DNA of 7,966 nucleotides from Bacteroidales bacterium (GTDB taxonomy: Bacteria; Bacteroidota; Bacteroidia; Bacteroidales; UBA7960). Location: positions 1-7,966 of the forward strand of contig SKTQ01000157.1 of the NCBI GenBank assembly GCA_007122505.1, in the 5' to 3' direction. Below the pieces are notes generated by a model, which was given only the letters and a program-made list of their open reading frames with translations, searched no databases and was not told the DNA's origin. Position 1 is the first letter of the stretch; every line of letters starts with the position of its first letter. This document shows positions 5,220 to 7,966 of this stretch, piece after piece. Position numbers and translations under genes: made by a program.

Positions 5220-6347
5220 ATGTTTACACGTCAATTGCAATCAATAATAGAGCAAAAGCTTTTTCAGGGGAAAGCTCTGATAATATTAGGCCCCAGGCAG
5301 GTTGGAAAGTCAACTTTGCTCAATATGATATCAGATGGATTGAAAAAGGATATGCTATTTCTCAATTGCGACAACAATGATACGAAAAAGCAGCTGAGTG
5401 ACCCAGGGATAAATGAGTTACGCAGGATTATTGGTAAAAGTGAGATTGTATTTATTGACGAAGCGCAACGGGTATTGAATATTGGTCTCACCTTAAAACT
5501 AATTACTGACCAGATGCCAGAAGTGCAATTGATTGTCACAGGCTCATCATCACTGGAACTTTCCAATCTTGTAAACGAACCTTTGACGGGCAGAAAGTTT
5601 GAATACCAGTTGTTTCCGCTTTCATTTCAGGAAATTTCAGACCATTATGGATATCTTGAAGCCAAAAGAAATCTGCACCAGTTCATTGTTTTTGGCACCT
5701 ACCCTGATGTTCTCAATAAATCGGGTAATGAACCTGAAGTATTGAATAATCTTGTAAGCAGTTATCTCTTCAAGGATGTCTTTATGTACCAGGATATCCG
5801 CAAACCTGAATTCATGGAGCAACTGCTTGAAGCCTTGGCTTTTCAGATGGGTTCTGAAGTATCATTTCACGAACTGGCGCAGTTGCTGAAAAGCGATTCT
5901 CATACCGTACAGCGTTACATAAGTTTACTGGAAAAAGCATTTATCATTTTCAGACTAAGATCATTTAGTCGCAATGTGCGTAATGAGTTGAAAAAAAGCC
6001 GAAAAATTTATTTCTACGACAACGGAATAAGAAATGCCATTTTAGGTAATTACAGTCAACTGGATTCAAGAACCGACCGTGGTGCTTTGTGGGAGAATTA
6101 TATTATAGCAGAAAGAATGAAATACTTGCATTACAATAAAATCTTTGCAAAAAGGTTCTTTTGGAGAACGGCTCAGCAGAAAGAAATCGACTATCTGGAA
6201 GATTACAACGGTAAACTTTCTGCCTATGAGATCAAATGGAATCCGCTTAAGAAGCATAAATTTCCGTCCACGTTTGTTAAAAACTATAAGGATGCAAATT
6301 GCTTTTTGATTCATCCTGATAACTTCCAGGAATTTATTTTGGATTAA
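5220..6347 (+). CDS. AAA/DUF4143-family ATPase (COG1373-like), complete, copy B
   Basis: A 375-residue protein from the ATG at 5220. Domains in order: a P-loop ATPase with Walker A GPRQVGKST (24-32), Walker B IVFIDEAQ (76-83) and sensor-like TGSS (107-110); a winged-helix-like stretch (213-246, EVSFHELAQLL...TVQRYISLLEKA); then the DUF4143 region with LWEN (290-293), FWRTAQQKEID (314-324) and EIKWN (337-341). The last part has the D...E-x-K spacing of PD-(D/E)XK nuclease-like folds, and all motifs look intact. It is paralogous to the partial gene at 3-1010 (about half of the residues identical by eye), but its DNA is visibly richer in A+T, hinting at a separate origin. It stands alone behind a twin-palindrome leader. 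The biochemical role is unproven; ATP-driven DNA-related or defence/mobile functions are only guesses. Confidence 0.93.
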   Translation: MFTRQLQSIIEQKLFQGKALIILGPRQVGKSTLLNMISDGLKKDMLFLNCDNNDTKKQLSDPGINELRRIIGKSEIVFIDEAQRVLNIGLTLKLITDQMPEVQLIVTGSSSLELSNLVNEPLTGRKFEYQLFPLSFQEISDHYGYLEAKRNLHQFIVFGTYPDVLNKSGNEPEVLNNLVSSYLFKDVFMYQDIRKPEFMEQLLEALAFQMGSEVSFHELAQLLKSDSHTVQRYISLLEKAFIIFRLRSFSRNVRNELKKSRKIYFYDNGIRNAILGNYSQLDSRTDRGALWENYIIAERMKYLHYNKIFAKRFFWRTAQQKEIDYLEDYNGKLSAYEIKWNPLKKHKFPSTFVKNYKDANCFLIHPDNFQEFILD

Positions 6348-6639
6348 GTCGTGCTTATAACTATTTCTCTAATGCGCCTGTTAGCACTTTGAGTCAAAGC
6401 CGAGGTACTTCCGGTATTTTTTATCTTTGGTATTCTGTGATTAATTTATCAAGCCCCCCTGAATTCAGGAGTGCGTGCAGTGATTACCATTCATTCGGTA
6501 TTATTTATTGCGCAATCAATTACCTGCAATCAAATTTCCACCAGTCCTTCAGACGAGCCGCGTTGAAAAGAGCCGCAAGTTACAAACCAGTTCATATTAT
6601 GGACAAGCTGCTAAGAAACACCGGTTCTGAACGTTAAGA
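6348..6639. other. Gap between convergent genes without a recognisable gene
   Basis: No convincing coding sequence. The longest plus frame (TTG at 6389 to 6637) lacks an SD and has random-looking composition. A perfect 12-bp palindrome, CCTGAATTCAGG, lies at 6458-6469, and CTTTG-AGT-CAAAG is a small inverted repeat near 6387-6399. No strong terminator was found for either flanking gene. Confidence 0.5.
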
Positions 6640-7049
6640 TCAGAAACCAAACAACCTCGTCAGGCCGATCGCGGATAGAGGGCCAAAAAAAAATACACCG
6701 AAGATATAAGCGGCAACATAGACTCTGTTTTTTGCGCCATCATGGCGAGGCTTTCCGCGATAAAGATGGGTATGTTGCGAAAAAAGTGAATGGAGTAGAT
6801 GAGAATGATGGCAAACATGTTGAAAAACAGATGCAAAAGTGCAATTTGAAGTGCCAGTGTAGCCAGTGGACCTGTTATGGCAATGGCGGCAATCAGTGCT
6901 GTAATGGTTGTTCCGAGGTTTCCTCCAAGTGTGAAAGGATATACCTGTTTCAATGTAAACACAACACTTCCAGCCATTGGCACAATCAGGGCAGTTGTGG
7001 TTGAGGAAGATTGCACCAGCACGGTAAAGGTTAAATTAATGTTAAGCAA
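6640..7049 (-). pseudogene. Na+/phosphate cotransporter remnant: N-terminus missing, C-terminus frameshifted
   Basis: The frame carries the C-terminal half of a Na/Pi cotransporter (PF02690, NptA/YjbB type), an inner-membrane protein that imports phosphate with sodium. Visible from the TTG at 7049: the QSSS signature (residues 13-16, LVQSSSTTTALIVPMAG), GNLGTTITALIAA (43-55), a hydrophobic LLHLFFNMFAIILIYSI (71-87) and RNIPIFIAESLAMMAQK. The first QSSS-containing half is absent: 28 bases upstream of the TTG, in the same frame, lies the stop codon of the phosphoesterase. After Gln-Lys at the A6 run (plus-strand T 6728-6733) the frame goes wrong; shifting by -1 (as if one A were lost) restores a natural end, NRVYVAAYIFGVFFFGPLS then AIGLTRLFGF, with stop at 6640. 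Unshifted it ends at 6660. The TTG has no visible SD. Almost certainly non-functional. Confidence 0.82.
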
Positions 7050-7069
7050 ACTTAACGCGCAATAGTTTG
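7041..7069. repeat. Overlapping inverted repeats at the phosphoesterase/Na-Pi junction
   Basis: GTTAAG-CAAA-CTTAAC (7041-7056) is a perfect 6-bp-arm hairpin; CAAACT (7048-7053) and AGTTTG (7064-7069) form a second, mutually exclusive one. They sit exactly where transporter homology begins, 8-36 bp after the phosphoesterase stop. Confidence 0.5.
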
Positions 7070-7076
7070 CCGGCGA

Positions 7077-7966
7077 TTACCAGATTTCATGTCTCCAATA
7101 GCGCGGTGGTCTCTCCGGTCTGACTTCAACAGTAATGATATCCTTAAACTCAATGCCGTTACGATCGGTGCTTACCACTTCTATTGTATGCACACCCAAC
7201 GGTAAATCTGGCAATTGCACCCTCCACAAGTGCATGTTATGTGCAGCAATAGCTCTTTGCGGCTGTGGATGTGCCGGTCCGAAGCGGCCTCCCCTGAATA
7301 ACTCATGTCCCTGCGCCCTTTCATCACCCAGTGTGCTTTGGTATGCATAGCGGGCAACAGATAGTTGGCGGGCAGCAGCAAAGGGATCTACCAATTCAGG
7401 ATCTAGTTTTTGACCCTCGCCGGCTCCTTGCTGGGTTCGCTCAAGAGTCAACACCTGACCATCTGATAGGGTGGCCCGGACAATGGTTTCGGCTGAACCC
7501 GCCCATACATTTGCCATCAACCATACACCTTCAGATAGTTCATCAGGCGTGAGCAACCGGGTATCTGGTAAGTCATTTATAGAGTAAGGTGGAATGGAAT
7601 CTCTGTCTGAGGTTGGTGTTAAGTACCATTCAATGATTGTGCTGAACCAATGCCGGAAATCGGGTGTGTTCAACGAAACCCATTGGCCGCGCTTCTTACC
7701 AAGACTTGCACCTATGTATCTCTCACGGTATGTTGTTCCATCAAAATCAACATGAAAGTATCCCATTGGTGCACCCATACGTTGCAAGGCCATCGGCACT
7801 CCGAAAACATTAAAATCTCCTTGATACCAAGAGCCCGACGCAGCACCGGCAATAATATGTCGGAATGGCAGTGCTTCGATGCCTGCATTTTCTTTCCATC
7901 CTTCAAAAAACTGTCCTGGAGAATGATTCTCGGTTGTATGGGTGTGACCTGAGAATGAAACCGCCT
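7077..7966 (-). CDS. Calcineurin-like metallophosphoesterase, C-terminal 295 residues (5' partial)
   Basis: The frame stays open through the right edge, so the N-terminus lies beyond the window; the GTG at 7799 is internal, not a start. Near the edge the frame reads AVSFSGHTHTTENH: GHTH (7949-7938) is the metal-binding GHxH motif that closes calcineurin-like phosphoesterase domains. It is followed by RHIIAGAASGSWYQGDFN and GAPMGYFHVDFDGTTY, typical of the linker into the calcineurin-like phosphoesterase C-terminal beta domain (PF16370 type), and by the beta-rich HLWRVQLPDLPLGVHTIEVVS tail ending RPPRYWRHEIW. Family members are usually exported in Bacteroidota and cleave phosphoesters; the substrate is unknown. 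The C-terminus looks complete and natural. Immediately downstream is the truncated Na/Pi cotransporter, compatible with a former phosphate-scavenging pair. Earlier metal-binding motifs and any signal peptide cannot be seen. Confidence 0.9.
   Translation of the reverse strand, partial: AVSFSGHTHTTENHSPGQFFEGWKENAGIEALPFRHIIAGAASGSWYQGDFNVFGVPMALQRMGAPMGYFHVDFDGTTYRERYIGASLGKKRGQWVSLNTPDFRHWFSTIIEWYLTPTSDRDSIPPYSINDLPDTRLLTPDELSEGVWLMANVWAGSAETIVRATLSDGQVLTLERTQQGAGEGQKLDPELVDPFAAARQLSVARYAYQSTLGDERAQGHELFRGGRFGPAHPQPQRAIAAHNMHLWRVQLPDLPLGVHTIEVVSTDRNGIEFKDIITVEVRPERPPRYWRHEIW

Noticed and set aside
6389..6637. 82-codon plus-strand frame starting at TTG
   Set aside because: No SD, no recognisable motif, composition like random DNA.
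6727..6737. Programmed -1 ribosomal frameshifting in the Na/Pi fragment
   Set aside because: The zero-frame codons are CAA AAA ACA, which do not form a canonical X-XXY-YYZ slippery heptamer, and the gene already lacks its N-terminal half; simple base loss is more economical.
7650..7952. 100-codon plus-strand frame at the right edge
   Set aside because: Antisense to the metallophosphoesterase, whose frame contains GHTH and family-typical sequence through the edge.

Overview
The window looks like a chromosomal piece of an uncultured member of the Bacteroidota, probably near Bacteroidales/Marinilabiliales. The signs are a lipoprotein with a Bacteroidota-style signal (Ser-Gln-Ser-Cys-Asn-Lys), two AAA/DUF4143 ATPases of the type abundant in that phylum, a TTTG / TAnnTTTG-like promoter ahead of the porin-like gene, and repeat-rich intergenic DNA. 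The lineage is inferred from style; there is no marker gene.

Layout, left to right. (1) Positions 3-1010 hold the C-terminal ~335 residues of an AAA/DUF4143 ATPase whose Walker A lies before the window. (2) Positions 1011-1440 are gene-free and packed with short repeats: a G-rich purine tract, CGCAAA-type repeats and a CCCTGAAGG/CCCTGGG palindromic element. (3) Positions 1441-2376 encode a probable lipoprotein made of five ~50-residue beta-propeller repeats. (4) Positions 2569-3399 (minus) encode a secreted protein resembling LolA-type folds, with a charged helical tail; its intrinsic terminator (2478-2523) separates it from the convergent lipoprotein gene. (5) The divergent gap 3400-3800 contains a 165-bp near-complete palindrome with perfect 14-bp terminal inverted repeats (3529-3693), a probable MITE, followed by a candidate promoter. 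(6) Positions 3801-4979 encode an outer-membrane beta-barrel (porin-like) protein. (7) Two palindromic direct repeats spaced exactly 32 bp (5134-5197) lie upstream of a second, complete AAA/DUF4143 ATPase (5220-6347), paralogous to the first. (8) After a 290-bp gap come two minus-strand genes: a 5'-truncated and frameshifted Na+/phosphate cotransporter remnant (6640-7049), and the C-terminal 295 residues of a calcineurin-like metallophosphoesterase (7077 to the window end).

The genes do not form one operon: orientations alternate and the gaps are wide. Two themes can be read. One is the cell envelope: lipoprotein, secreted LolA-like protein, porin and phosphoesterase. The other is genome plasticity: paired DUF4143 ATPases, a MITE-like hairpin, intergenic repeats and a broken transporter. 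The phosphoesterase and Na/Pi remnant would make sense together as phosphate scavenging, but the transporter is very probably dead. The most novel-looking items are the 165-bp foldback element and the twin palindromes before the second ATPase, which I read as a possible autoregulatory operator.
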